Source of the DNA: Clostridiales bacterium
GTDB lineage: Bacteria; Bacillota; Clostridia; Lachnospirales; Lachnospiraceae
DNA: 64,000 bases
Direction of reading: 5' to 3'
Assembly: GCA_021202925.1 (NCBI GenBank)
Contig: JAJQCD010000010.1
Span: 67,932 to 131,931, forward strand
Numbering within the stretch: position 1 is the first letter of the stretch; every line of letters starts with the position of its first letter. The notes below the pieces were generated by a model. The model was not told where the DNA came from, did no database searches, and was given only the letters and a program-made list of their open reading frames with translations. The position numbers were made by a program, and so were the translations under genes. Of the stretch, positions 35,612 to 44,698 are shown in pieces.

Positions 35612-36754
35612 ATGAAGATTACAGATCTGACATTGGTACCGGCAAGCAAATATCTCTTCATCAGAATCCATACGGATGAAGGGATCACAGGCATTGGTGA
35701 GGTAGGTTCCTGGGGATTTATTGATGCGACGGCGGAATGTCTGCAAAAGTTCCGCGCGTATCTGATTGGAAAGGATCCGTTTGCGATCGAGCACCATAAC
35801 CAGTACATGTACCGCAGCATGTATTTCCGAGGCGCCGTCATTATGAGCGCGATTTCCGCGATTGATATTGCGCTCTGGGATATTAAGGGCAAGGCGCTGG
35901 GGGTTCCGGTATATGAGCTGCTGGGCGGACGGACCAGAGACAGGGTTCGCAGCTACGGTGCGGTATTTCAGTTTACTCCGGAAAGCATGGCGGAGGGATG
36001 TCTGGAGCTGAAAAAGCAGGGATTTTCCTGCGCCCGTCTGATGATCACCGGGGATATGCGCCAGGCGCAGACCGGCAGAGAGGATGATATCTACAACGGA
36101 AAGGTACAGCGCTATGTGGATATGGTAGCCGCGTGCCGCAAGGCGGTGGGAGATGATTTTGATTTTGTACTGGAATGTCACCGCTCGCTGAATCCGGCCG
36201 AAGCGGTAGCCTTCGGGAAGGCGGTGGAACCGTATCGTCCACTTTTCCTGGAGGATCCGATCGCCCCGGATAATGTGGAGGTGATGGCGGATGTGGCCTC
36301 GAAGCTGTCAATCCCGATCGCTACGGGAGAACGGTGCATCAATATCCAGGAGATGCAGCTGATCATGGAGAAGAAAGCCGCCCGGTATGTAAGACCCGAT
36401 GTATGTGCGCTGGGAGGGATCACTCCGTCGAAAAAGGTTGCCGCCATGGCGGAATCCCATTACGTGGGCATTGTGCCGCATAATCCGCTGGGGCCGGTTT
36501 CCACTGCGGCATGCCTGCAACTGGATGCTTCCATTCCGAATTTCACGATTCAGGAGTTCCCGTCGTTCTACCTGCAGGGAGGAGAAGCCGCGATGCTTAA
36601 GGAACCGCTGGAGGTGGAAAACGGATATATCCGGGTTCCGGATCGCCCGGGTATCGGCATTGAACTGATCGATGATATTACAGAAAGGTTCCCGCCGAAA
36701 CAACGCGGCATCAACGCACAGATTAATTATGACGGCTCAGTGCGGGATCTGTAA
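35612..36754 (+). CDS. Enolase superfamily sugar-acid dehydratase (third of three)
   Basis: 380 residues, closest in form to the second gene and to DgoD. Cap MKITDLTLVPASKYLFIRIH; barrel with ECHRSLNP (Glu188, His190), FLEDPIAPDN (Glu214), ATGERCINIQEM (Glu240), RPDVCALGGITPSKKVA and VPHNPLGPVSTAA. The first metal ligand position is again Glu. AGGAGG precedes ATG 35612. A possible separate promoter lies in the A+T-rich gap upstream with the direct repeats. The permease gene follows 131 bases later. A D-galactonate-like substrate is possible but unproven. Confidence 0.9.
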   Translation: MKITDLTLVPASKYLFIRIHTDEGITGIGEVGSWGFIDATAECLQKFRAYLIGKDPFAIEHHNQYMYRSMYFRGAVIMSAISAIDIALWDIKGKALGVPVYELLGGRTRDRVRSYGAVFQFTPESMAEGCLELKKQGFSCARLMITGDMRQAQTGREDDIYNGKVQRYVDMVAACRKAVGDDFDFVLECHRSLNPAEAVAFGKAVEPYRPLFLEDPIAPDNVEVMADVASKLSIPIATGERCINIQEMQLIMEKKAARYVRPDVCALGGITPSKKVAAMAESHYVGIVPHNPLGPVSTAACLQLDASIPNFTIQEFPSFYLQGGEAAMLKEPLEVENGYIRVPDRPGIGIELIDDITERFPPKQRGINAQINYDGSVRDL

Positions 36755-36885
36755 AGAAAAAAATTTCGTTCCAGTCTCATAAGAAAAAGTCAGTTAAGCT
36801 AAGAGGCTGGTTTCATAACCAATGGGTGTCTTTCACGGAAAGACAGATGATACGAACGGTATACAAAAAAGATAAGGAGAGAACA

Positions 36886-38175
36886 ATGAGTCAATTAACG
36901 ATTTGTCTGATTATATTTGCTCTGACGGTAGTCGGGTATTGCAGTGGGGCTTACAGCCTGGCAACGGTTTCGCTGACGTCGATGATGGCGCTGACTCTGA
37001 CCGGGTGTCTGGAGGCAAAGGACGCCATTGCTTATTTTGCGAATACAAACGTGATCATGATCGCGGGCATGTGTGTGGTAGCGGCAGGCTTTAACCGCAC
37101 CAGATTCTGCACCAGCATTGCCGATGGCATCTCCAGAATGGCGAACGGAAGTCTGAACAAAATGATGCTTGGTTACATTGTGATTGGCGTACTCTTGAGC
37201 CAGTTTATTCAGAGCCCAGTGGTCGTGTTCGGCATCGTGGCTCCAATGCTGATGGCCTCCGCGGAGAGCATGGGCATCAAGCCGAGTAAGGTGATGTTTC
37301 CGCTGGGCGCGGCGACGATTGTTACCTGCTGCACGCTTCCGGTCGGCGCAGGTGCTACCATAGCCGCAGAGCTGAACGGGTATCTGGAAAGCTATGGCTA
37401 CATGGATTTCATGGTGGGAATCACGGATCCCATGAAGGGTCGTCTCCCATTGCTGATTATCGCTGTGATCTATTTCGCGTTTTTCGCTACGAAGATAGCT
37501 CCGGATGCCCCTGTGGTGGAAACCTCCTACAGCGCGAAGAAGGCGACGGTGAAGGCGGAACTGAAACCCTATCAAGAGATCGCCGGTATCGTGATCTTCT
37601 TCGGTGATGCGCTGGCGCTGATGTTTGCGAGTACGCTGGGGCTTGCCAACTGGGAGATTACGGTGATCGGCGCTCTGCTGATGGTTCTCTTCGGTGTACT
37701 GCAGCCGAAGGAAGCAACCGCGTCTCTGCCGATGAGCATGCTGTTGCTGATCGTAGGAGCCCTGGCGATGTCCGGAGCTCTGAGCGGGACCGGCGCCGGC
37801 GATGCGATCGGAAGCCGGATCGCCGTGCTGGTGAGCGCGGTGGGAGGAAACTCTTACATTATAGGCTTTATCTTCTTCATTATCCCGTTCCTTTTGACGC
37901 AGGTGATGCAGAACCGTGGTACGATGCTGATCTTCCATCCCATCGCGATTGCAACCTGTGCATCGATTGGCGGAAATCCGGTTGGTCTGATGATTCTGAT
38001 TCAGGCGGCCTGTCTGTCTGCGTTTATGACACCAATGGCAACCGCGGCTGTGCCGTACATCATGGATTACGGCGGATATGATCAGGCTTCGATGTTCAAA
38101 CAGTCGGGGCTGATCGCGGTTATCTGCTGCGTGGTGAGTGTGGGCTGGATTATGACAGTGTTTCCGATTTTGTAA
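36886..38175 (+). CDS. SLC13/DASS-type anion permease
   Basis: 429 residues with about eleven hydrophobic segments. Features of the ion-transporter superfamily are VIMIAGMCVVAAGF, the hairpin-like MFPLGAATIVTCCTLPVGAGATIAAELN, and near the end FMTPMATAAVPYIMDYGGYDQASMF. Such proteins take up di- or tricarboxylates or related anions with sodium or protons. AGGAGAG precedes ATG 36886; an ATG 60 bases upstream lacks a ribosome site. As the last gene of the island it is the likely importer of the acid the three dehydratases use. An unusual choice, as sugar acids are more often carried by MFS or TRAP systems. Confidence 0.88.
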   Translation: MSQLTICLIIFALTVVGYCSGAYSLATVSLTSMMALTLTGCLEAKDAIAYFANTNVIMIAGMCVVAAGFNRTRFCTSIADGISRMANGSLNKMMLGYIVIGVLLSQFIQSPVVVFGIVAPMLMASAESMGIKPSKVMFPLGAATIVTCCTLPVGAGATIAAELNGYLESYGYMDFMVGITDPMKGRLPLLIIAVIYFAFFATKIAPDAPVVETSYSAKKATVKAELKPYQEIAGIVIFFGDALALMFASTLGLANWEITVIGALLMVLFGVLQPKEATASLPMSMLLLIVGALAMSGALSGTGAGDAIGSRIAVLVSAVGGNSYIIGFIFFIIPFLLTQVMQNRGTMLIFHPIAIATCASIGGNPVGLMILIQAACLSAFMTPMATAAVPYIMDYGGYDQASMFKQSGLIAVICCVVSVGWIMTVFPIL

Positions 38176-38243
38176 GGATGAAGTCAGCAAGAAATATCTG
38201 ACCGGTACTGGTGACTGATTTGTGCGATAGCAATGGAACAGAG

Positions 38244-38285
38244 TCGGGCTGAACATGGATATCTTGAATGTTCAGCCCGATTTTT
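38244..38285 (+). terminator. Intrinsic terminator of the dehydratase-permease operon
   Basis: Perfect 13-base arms TCGGGCTGAACAT and ATGTTCAGCCCGA, 11-base loop, five T. Confidence 0.93.
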
Positions 38286-38328
38286 GACCGCTTTGCTGTT
38301 GTCAGATCAACAGAACGCAGACGTGTGC

Positions 38329-39762
38329 TCAGTCGACGACAATCACCCGCATGATATTGGTATCGGTGGCCTGTGTCGAGGTGGCGCGGGTGACGACGCC
38401 TGCCGTGACGATGACGGTATCACCGACTGCCAGAACCTTCTTTTCCAGGAGCAGATCCAGGGAATACCAGATCAGTACGTCCGTGGAATCGGCGCGTTTG
38501 GCCAGGAAGGGGCGCACACCCCAGTAGATTTGCATCTGCCGTACGGTGGCCGGGTCGGGAGAAAGGCCAATGATGTCAGTGGCCGGTCTCCATTTGGAGA
38601 GCATCCGGGTGGTGAAGCCGCTGATCGACGGTGCAATGATTGCCCTGGCGCCCAGGCTGTATGCGGTAGATACGGAAGCAAAGCAGACCGCATTGGAAAT
38701 ATTCTGCATGTTTGCCGCGGAGACCTTGCGGCTGCGATAGGCGTCGTGATCCAGATGTTCTTCGGTCGCTTCACAGATATGAACCATCATCTGCAGTGCT
38801 TCGACCGGATATTTGCCCATGGCGGTCTCGCCGGAGAGCATGACGACATCGGTGCCGTCATAGACGGCGTTGGCTACGTCGGTGACCTCGGCACGGGTCG
38901 GCCGCGGATTGCGAATCATGGAATCCAGCATCTGGGTAGCAGTGATGACGGACTTGCCCGCCCGGTTGCACTTCTGGATCATAATTTTCTGCAGGTGCGG
39001 CACCTGTTCCGCCGGAATTTCCACGCCGAGGTCGCCCCGCGCCACCATAATCCCGTCGCTGGCCTCGATGATGGAATCCAGATTCTCGACGCCCTCCGCG
39101 TTCTCAATCTTGGCGATGATTTTGATGGAAGAACCGGCTTCGTCGAGCATCGCACGGATCTCATGGATTGCGTCAGCGGTGCGGACAAAGGAGGCCGCGA
39201 TGAAGTCGAATCCCTGTTCGATACCGAAGCGGATATCCTCTTTGTCCTTATCGGTCAGGGCGGGCAGTTTGATGCGGACATTGGGGACGTTTACGCCCTT
39301 GCGTTCACCGAGTTCCCCGCCGTTGATGACCTGGCAGACAATATCCGTTCCCTTCACTTCCAGCACACGCAGTTCGATCAGGCCATCGTCAATGAGAATG
39401 GTATTGCCCGTCGTGACGTCGCTGTTTAAGCCGTCATAATTGATATGGCCGATGGTTTCGTCGCCGGTGATTTCGCGGGTTGTCAGCGTGTAAGTCTGCC
39501 CCTCCTGCAGGGAAACCTTTTTGCCGTCTTTTAACAGTCCGGTGCGAATCTCCGGCCCTTTGGTATCCAGCAGGGCGGCGATGGGCAGATTCAGCTCCTC
39601 CCGCAGTTCTTTGAGCTGATCCAGACTGGCCTTCTGGGATTCGTGGGTTCCGTGCGAGAAGTTGAAGCGTGCGATGTCCATTCCGTTTTCCATCAGTGCT
39701 TTCATGATTTCGCGGTTATCGGTGTTCGGACCCATGGTGCAGATGATTTTTGTTTTTTTCAT
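38329..39762 (-). CDS. pyk: Pyruvate kinase
   Basis: Transfers phosphate from phosphoenolpyruvate to ADP, the last step of glycolysis. The 477 residues begin MKKTKIICTMGPNTDN and include FNFSHGTHE, LLDTKGPEIRTG, AKIENAEGVENLD, VARGDLGVEIP and MLDSMIRNPRPTRAEVTDVANA; the C-terminal domain closes the allosteric fold. It lacks the extra PEP-utiliser domain found in bacillar and many clostridial pyruvate kinases. ATG 39762 has an AGGAGG site. It is a single-gene unit. Confidence 0.97.
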   Translation of the reverse strand: MKKTKIICTMGPNTDNREIMKALMENGMDIARFNFSHGTHESQKASLDQLKELREELNLPIAALLDTKGPEIRTGLLKDGKKVSLQEGQTYTLTTREITGDETIGHINYDGLNSDVTTGNTILIDDGLIELRVLEVKGTDIVCQVINGGELGERKGVNVPNVRIKLPALTDKDKEDIRFGIEQGFDFIAASFVRTADAIHEIRAMLDEAGSSIKIIAKIENAEGVENLDSIIEASDGIMVARGDLGVEIPAEQVPHLQKIMIQKCNRAGKSVITATQMLDSMIRNPRPTRAEVTDVANAVYDGTDVVMLSGETAMGKYPVEALQMMVHICEATEEHLDHDAYRSRKVSAANMQNISNAVCFASVSTAYSLGARAIIAPSISGFTTRMLSKWRPATDIIGLSPDPATVRQMQIYWGVRPFLAKRADSTDVLIWYSLDLLLEKKVLAVGDTVIVTAGVVTRATSTQATDTNIMRVIVVD

Positions 39763-39802
39763 ATTGGCCTCCTTTGGTTTTCGACTCACTCAGGTCTAGT
39801 TT

Positions 39803-39831
39803 ATCATAATATGGAAAAAAATAATGATAAA
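39803..39831 (-). promoter_or_regulatory. Candidate pyk promoter
   Basis: Minus strand: TTTATC (39831-39826), 17 bases, TATGAT (39808-39803). Confidence 0.5.
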
Positions 39832-39931
39832 AATGTAAAAAAATTGAAAATTTATGCCGGGTGCTTTGCTAATATAACGTTAAGGTTTTATAAAAATCCG
39901 GAATTTGCCCGCCCGGACGCCCGGAATCGCC

Positions 39932-39960
39932 TTGACTTCGTATTTTTCGTTTGTTATAAT
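39932..39960 (+). promoter_or_regulatory. Promoter of the fused activase gene
   Basis: TTGACT (39932-39937), 17 bases, TATAAT (39955-39960); leader of about 115 bases. Confidence 0.88.
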
Positions 39961-40084
39961 GCGGATGATGAGCCGGGAGACGGCTGACATAGGGGGAGCG
40001 CCACAGGAATACAGGCTGGCAGATTCTCCTTTTTTGTGTTTGCGATTCTCCTTTTTGTATTTGTATCAGGAAAGGGATTTTTAC

Positions 40085-43000
40085 ATGAGCAGAGATTTAT
40101 CGGAGGAGCGGATGGTTTTTTCGCGTAAGGGTCACCGGAAGCATACGGTGTCCCAGGGATCGGCAGGCAGCGATCCGTATCTGGTCGGAATCGACGTCGG
40201 TTCCACTACGACAAAGATTGCGGTTGTGAATCCGGTAAACGGCGATATGATCTATTCGGATTATCGGCGCCATCACGCGGATCAGGCGGGAAGTGTGCGC
40301 AATATATTAAAGAACCTTGGCAAGCGGGAACCGGATAAGTGGTTTCGTGTGTGTCTGACCGGATCGGGAGCGAAGCCTCTGGCGGACATCATGGATGTGC
40401 CGTTTGCGCAGGAGGTAGCGGCGAATTCCGTGGCGATTCGCAGGCTGTATGGCCGGGTACGCACGGCGATTGAACTCGGCGGGCAGGACGCGAAGATGCT
40501 CTTTTTTAAGGAGGACACCGGCACGGGAGATCTGATCTGTTCGGATATGCGGATGAACGGAAGCTGTGCAGGCGGTACCGGCGCATTTATCGACGAGATT
40601 GCTTCTATTCTGAAGGTGCCGATTGAGGAGTTCAATGCGCTGGCTGCGCAGGGGACGATGGTCTATGATATATCCGGGCGGTGTGGCGTCTACGCGAAGA
40701 CCGATATTCAGCCGCTGTTAAACCAGGGCGTCCGCAGGGAAGATCTGGCGCTCTCGGCGTTTCACGCGATTGCCAGGCAGACGATTGGCGGGCTGGCACA
40801 GGGGCTGGATATCGAACGCCCGGTGATTTTTGAGGGTGGCCCTCTTACGTTCCACTCGACACTGGTTCGCGTGTTTGCGGAGCAGCTTAAGCTTGCCCCG
40901 GAGGAGATCATCATTCCGGAGCGACCGGAGATGATGGTCGCATATGGCGCTGCGCTGTCACTGAATCAGATGTTTTCCGAAAACACCAGGAAGGATACGG
41001 CGCTGGGATTGCTTCGTCGAATGGATGAGAACCGGGCATCAATGGGGAATCCGGACCAGAAGGAAGCGAAGCCGTTCTTTGAGTCGGAGGAGGAAAAGAC
41101 TGCGTTTTTCACGCGCCACGCGAGACCGGAGCTTCGGATGCATGCTCCGGAAGCCGGAACAAAAGTGCGAGCCTGGCTGGGCATCGATTCGGGCAGCACG
41201 ACGACAAAGTTTGTGCTGATGGATGAAGAGGAGAATATTCTCGATTCCTTCTACGCGCCGAATGAAGGGGAACCGCTGAAGGTAGCGAAGGACGCTCTGC
41301 TTGCCATGCGCGACCGGTATCGTGCGGTCGGCGTCAAACTGGAGATTGTGGCAGCCGGGACGACCGGTTATGGGGAGATGCTCTTTCACCGGGCGTTTCA
41401 GACCGAGTATCATACGGTAGAGACCGTGGCGCATGCGCGCGCTGCGGAGAAATATGTGAAGGATGCGACTTTTATCCTTGATATCGGCGGTCAGGATATG
41501 AAGGCGATCTGGCTGGATAAGGGGATTATCACGAACATTGTCGTGAACGAAGCCTGCTCGTCGGGATGCGGCTCCTTCCTGCAGAATTTTGCCGCTTCGC
41601 TGGGCATTTCTCTGGACGAGATTGCGCCGAAGGCATTTGCCTCCCGGACGCCGGCTGCATTGGGGAGCCGCTGTACCGTATTTATGAACAGCAGCATTAT
41701 CACGGAGCAGAGAAACGGCAAACAGACCGAGGATATCATGGCGGGACTTTGCCGTTCGATTATCGAGAACGTGTTTACAAAGGTGATCCGTCTGTCGAAT
41801 CTGGACTCCCTCGGAGAACGGATTGTGGTGCAGGGCGGAACCTTCGAGAATGACGCCGTCCTTCGGGCAATGGAACAGTATACGGGGCGTGAGGTTGTGC
41901 GTGCGCCGTATTCCGGCCTGATGGGCGCGATCGGCGCCGCGCTGCTGACAAAGGAGCAGGGTGCGATGCATGAAATGCAGCACAGCTTCATCGGACTGGA
42001 TGCGCTGGACGATTTTTCTTACACACAGAACGCCAACGCGCCGTGTCCGTTTTGCGGGAATCATTGCAAGAGGACGATTGTCACGTTCTCAAACGGCGCT
42101 TCCTGGGTGACCAACAACCGTTGCGAGCGGGGAGAGATTCTGGGCGATCCGAAGGATCAGGATGTCATTCGCAGGCTGAAGGAGAAGGCCGCGCAAAAAC
42201 CGGAGGCTGCGAATCTGTTCCGGCTGCGCCGGGAATTGCTGCTGAAAGAGTATCCGGCACCGGCGTTGTGCGAAGCGCGCCAGACTGTAATCGGCATTCC
42301 GCGGGTGCTGTCTTTCTGGGAGACGATGCCCTTCTGGACAACATTCTGGAAATCACTTGGCTTTTCGGTGCGTGTGTCGGATGCAAGTACGCGTAAGCTG
42401 TATGAGAGCGGACTGGCTTCCGTGACGTCGGATACGATCTGTTTTCCGGCAAAACTGGTGCATGGGCATATCCGCAATCTGGCACAGCATCAGGTGGACC
42501 GGATTTTTATGCCGACGATCACAACGGTACCCTCCGAGAACACGGCGAAGACCAGTGAATCCATGTGTGCGGTGGTAAAGGGGTATCCGATTGTTCTGCG
42601 TAATTCGGACAATCCGGAACGCCGGTTTGGCATCCCTTTTGACGCGCCGATGTTCCACTGGTATACGGACGAAGACCGTGATCGGCAGCTGACCCGGTAT
42701 ATGCAGGAGACGTTCGGTATATCAAAGGAGCTTTGCCGCGCCGCGGTGAAGGCGGGCGACGAAGCACAGCAGGCGTTTGCGACGGCCTTGAAACAGGCGG
42801 GGCAGGAGGTTCTCGATGAGGTGGAGAAAAAGGGAACCTATGCGATTGTCCTGGCGGCGCGTCCCTATCAGACGGATTCGCTGGTTAATCATGATCTGCC
42901 GGAGATGTTTACCAGACAGGGCATTCCGGTGCTGACGGCGGACAGTCTGCCGGAGGCTGCGCAGGTGGATCTTGGCCGGAGCCGGATTGATATCGTGAAC

Positions 43001-44635
43001 AATTATCACGCGAGAATGCTTTCATCCGCGGTGCTGGCGGCGCAGAATGAGCATCTGGAATATGTACAGTTTGTCAGTTTCGGCTGCGGGCATGACGCGT
43101 ATCTCTCCGATGAGATTATCCGTATCATGAACGAAATTTCCGGGAAGACGCCGCTGATTCTGAAGCTCGATGAAAGCGATGTGCAGGGACCGCTGCGCAT
43201 CCGTGTCCGTTCGTTCCTGGAAACCATCGACATGAAACGGCGCAAGGGCGTTCCGCAACAGGTGCGGGAGCTTAAGGATCCCTATCCGGTGAAATTCCGC
43301 AAAGAGGACCGGAAGGAGCGGGTGGTTCTGGTTCCCAATACGTCCCATGCATTTTGCCGGATTATGTCGGCGGCGATGGGCTCACAGGGAATCCGGACGG
43401 TCGCGCTTCCGATCGGACGGGAGGAGGCGATTCGCCTCGGAAAGCAGTATGTACATAATGATATCTGTTTTCCGGCGCAGATTGTGATCGGCGAGGCGCT
43501 GGCCGCCCTTCGCAGCGGCGAGTATGATCCGAAGCACACAGCGATCGCCATGGGTAAGTATGTCGGCGACTGCCGCCTGACCCATTACAGCGCCCTGCTG
43601 CGCAAGACACTCGACGACGCCGGTTATCCGGAGGTACCGATCCTGACGAATGACGACGTCGATTCGCATGACATGCATCCCGGTTTTAAGATGAATATGC
43701 TGTCGGCGCTGCGGATTGCATTTGCGTTGCCAATGATTGACGCATTGGAGGAACTTCTGCGCAAGATCCGGCCCTATGAACGGGTGAAGGGAGCCACGCA
43801 GGATGCGTTTGATCAGGGAATGGATTTCGTGGTGGATGGTCTGGCGAAACAGGGCGTCCGGGGATTGAAGAAGGGCTTTGAGCGGGCCATCGACCTGATG
43901 AATACGGTGGAGTACGATCGTTCCAATCCTCGTCCGGGTGTGCTGATCGTAGGCGAATATCTGCTGAATTTCCATCCGGGCGCGAATCATGACATTGAAG
44001 ATTACCTGGAAAAAAGTGGTTTTGAAATCATAGAGGCCCGGATGACAGACGTCATCCGCAAGACCTATTTTTACCAAGATGCACAGATTAAGGAATACCA
44101 TGTGAAGAAATCGATGGGACAGAAGGTCTGGTATGATACGGCAAACCGGATGTTTAATCTGGCTCACGATATGACGGATTCGATCGCGAAGCGCCATCCG
44201 CTTTATGAACCGGCCTGCCGGATGCAGGATCTGGTGAAGGAGAGTGATCTGGTCTTTCATCACACGTTTGACGCGGGCGAGGGCGTTCTGATTTCGGGTG
44301 AGATTCTGCATCATGCGGAACACGGGTGCAAGGCATTTGTCATTCTGCAGCCGTTCGGCTGCTTGCCGAACCATGTGGTGGGCCGGGGGATTATGCGGAA
44401 GTTAAAGGAACTGCATCCGGATGCGCAGATACTGGCGCTGGATTATGATCCGGATGTCAGCTTTGCGAATGTGGAGAATCGGCTGCAGATGCTGGTGATG
44501 AATGTGGTGAAACGGGAACAGCGTCCGGAACGGGTCGAGCCGCTTTATGAGAATGGGTGCACGGCCGGTACGACACAGGAAAAGCGGCAGAGAACCGTCG
44601 GCAGAACCTGTGGTTCATCGGCATTGAGACAGTGA
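40085..44635 (+). CDS. Fused acyl-CoA dehydratase activase, 1516 residues
   Basis: One chain covering what is split over two genes at 22523-26699. ATPase domain 1 (about 30-300) has GIDVGSTTTKI and MNGSCAGGTGAF; domain 2 (about 360-640) has GIDSGSTTTKF, LDIGGQDMK and NEACSSGCGSF; a cysteine knuckle CPFCGNHCKR sits near 655; DTICFPAKLVHGHI near 783; then HNDICFPAQIVIGEALAAL near 1124 and QPFGCLPNHVVGRGIM near 1422. Expected to use ATP to energise single-electron transfer through Fe-S clusters. No dehydratase subunits adjoin. ATG 40085 follows AGGAAAGGG; the frame upstream to 39905 overlaps the promoter and is excluded. Confidence 0.9.
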   Translation: MSRDLSEERMVFSRKGHRKHTVSQGSAGSDPYLVGIDVGSTTTKIAVVNPVNGDMIYSDYRRHHADQAGSVRNILKNLGKREPDKWFRVCLTGSGAKPLADIMDVPFAQEVAANSVAIRRLYGRVRTAIELGGQDAKMLFFKEDTGTGDLICSDMRMNGSCAGGTGAFIDEIASILKVPIEEFNALAAQGTMVYDISGRCGVYAKTDIQPLLNQGVRREDLALSAFHAIARQTIGGLAQGLDIERPVIFEGGPLTFHSTLVRVFAEQLKLAPEEIIIPERPEMMVAYGAALSLNQMFSENTRKDTALGLLRRMDENRASMGNPDQKEAKPFFESEEEKTAFFTRHARPELRMHAPEAGTKVRAWLGIDSGSTTTKFVLMDEEENILDSFYAPNEGEPLKVAKDALLAMRDRYRAVGVKLEIVAAGTTGYGEMLFHRAFQTEYHTVETVAHARAAEKYVKDATFILDIGGQDMKAIWLDKGIITNIVVNEACSSGCGSFLQNFAASLGISLDEIAPKAFASRTPAALGSRCTVFMNSSIITEQRNGKQTEDIMAGLCRSIIENVFTKVIRLSNLDSLGERIVVQGGTFENDAVLRAMEQYTGREVVRAPYSGLMGAIGAALLTKEQGAMHEMQHSFIGLDALDDFSYTQNANAPCPFCGNHCKRTIVTFSNGASWVTNNRCERGEILGDPKDQDVIRRLKEKAAQKPEAANLFRLRRELLLKEYPAPALCEARQTVIGIPRVLSFWETMPFWTTFWKSLGFSVRVSDASTRKLYESGLASVTSDTICFPAKLVHGHIRNLAQHQVDRIFMPTITTVPSENTAKTSESMCAVVKGYPIVLRNSDNPERRFGIPFDAPMFHWYTDEDRDRQLTRYMQETFGISKELCRAAVKAGDEAQQAFATALKQAGQEVLDEVEKKGTYAIVLAARPYQTDSLVNHDLPEMFTRQGIPVLTADSLPEAAQVDLGRSRIDIVNNYHARMLSSAVLAAQNEHLEYVQFVSFGCGHDAYLSDEIIRIMNEISGKTPLILKLDESDVQGPLRIRVRSFLETIDMKRRKGVPQQVRELKDPYPVKFRKEDRKERVVLVPNTSHAFCRIMSAAMGSQGIRTVALPIGREEAIRLGKQYVHNDICFPAQIVIGEALAALRSGEYDPKHTAIAMGKYVGDCRLTHYSALLRKTLDDAGYPEVPILTNDDVDSHDMHPGFKMNMLSALRIAFALPMIDALEELLRKIRPYERVKGATQDAFDQGMDFVVDGLAKQGVRGLKKGFERAIDLMNTVEYDRSNPRPGVLIVGEYLLNFHPGANHDIEDYLEKSGFEIIEARMTDVIRKTYFYQDAQIKEYHVKKSMGQKVWYDTANRMFNLAHDMTDSIAKRHPLYEPACRMQDLVKESDLVFHHTFDAGEGVLISGEILHHAEHGCKAFVILQPFGCLPNHVVGRGIMRKLKELHPDAQILALDYDPDVSFANVENRLQMLVMNVVKREQRPERVEPLYENGCTAGTTQEKRQRTVGRTCGSSALRQ

Positions 44636-44698
44636 TATTCCGGTCGGCATTGGCATAGGCTGGTGATGACGATTACATTGGGCAGGTAAGAAAGAAAC

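Noticed and set aside
35470..35679. Small 69-codon gene before the third dehydratase gene
   Set aside because: It overlaps the start of a well-supported gene, has a poor ribosome site and no recognisable features.
36895..38256. Long minus-strand open frame opposite the SLC13 permease
   Set aside because: His/Arg/Gln-rich translation and no ribosome site; shadow of a membrane protein gene.
39905..40084. Longer N-terminus for the fused activase
   Set aside because: The extension would be translated from DNA that contains the promoter, and a good ribosome site lies before ATG 40085.
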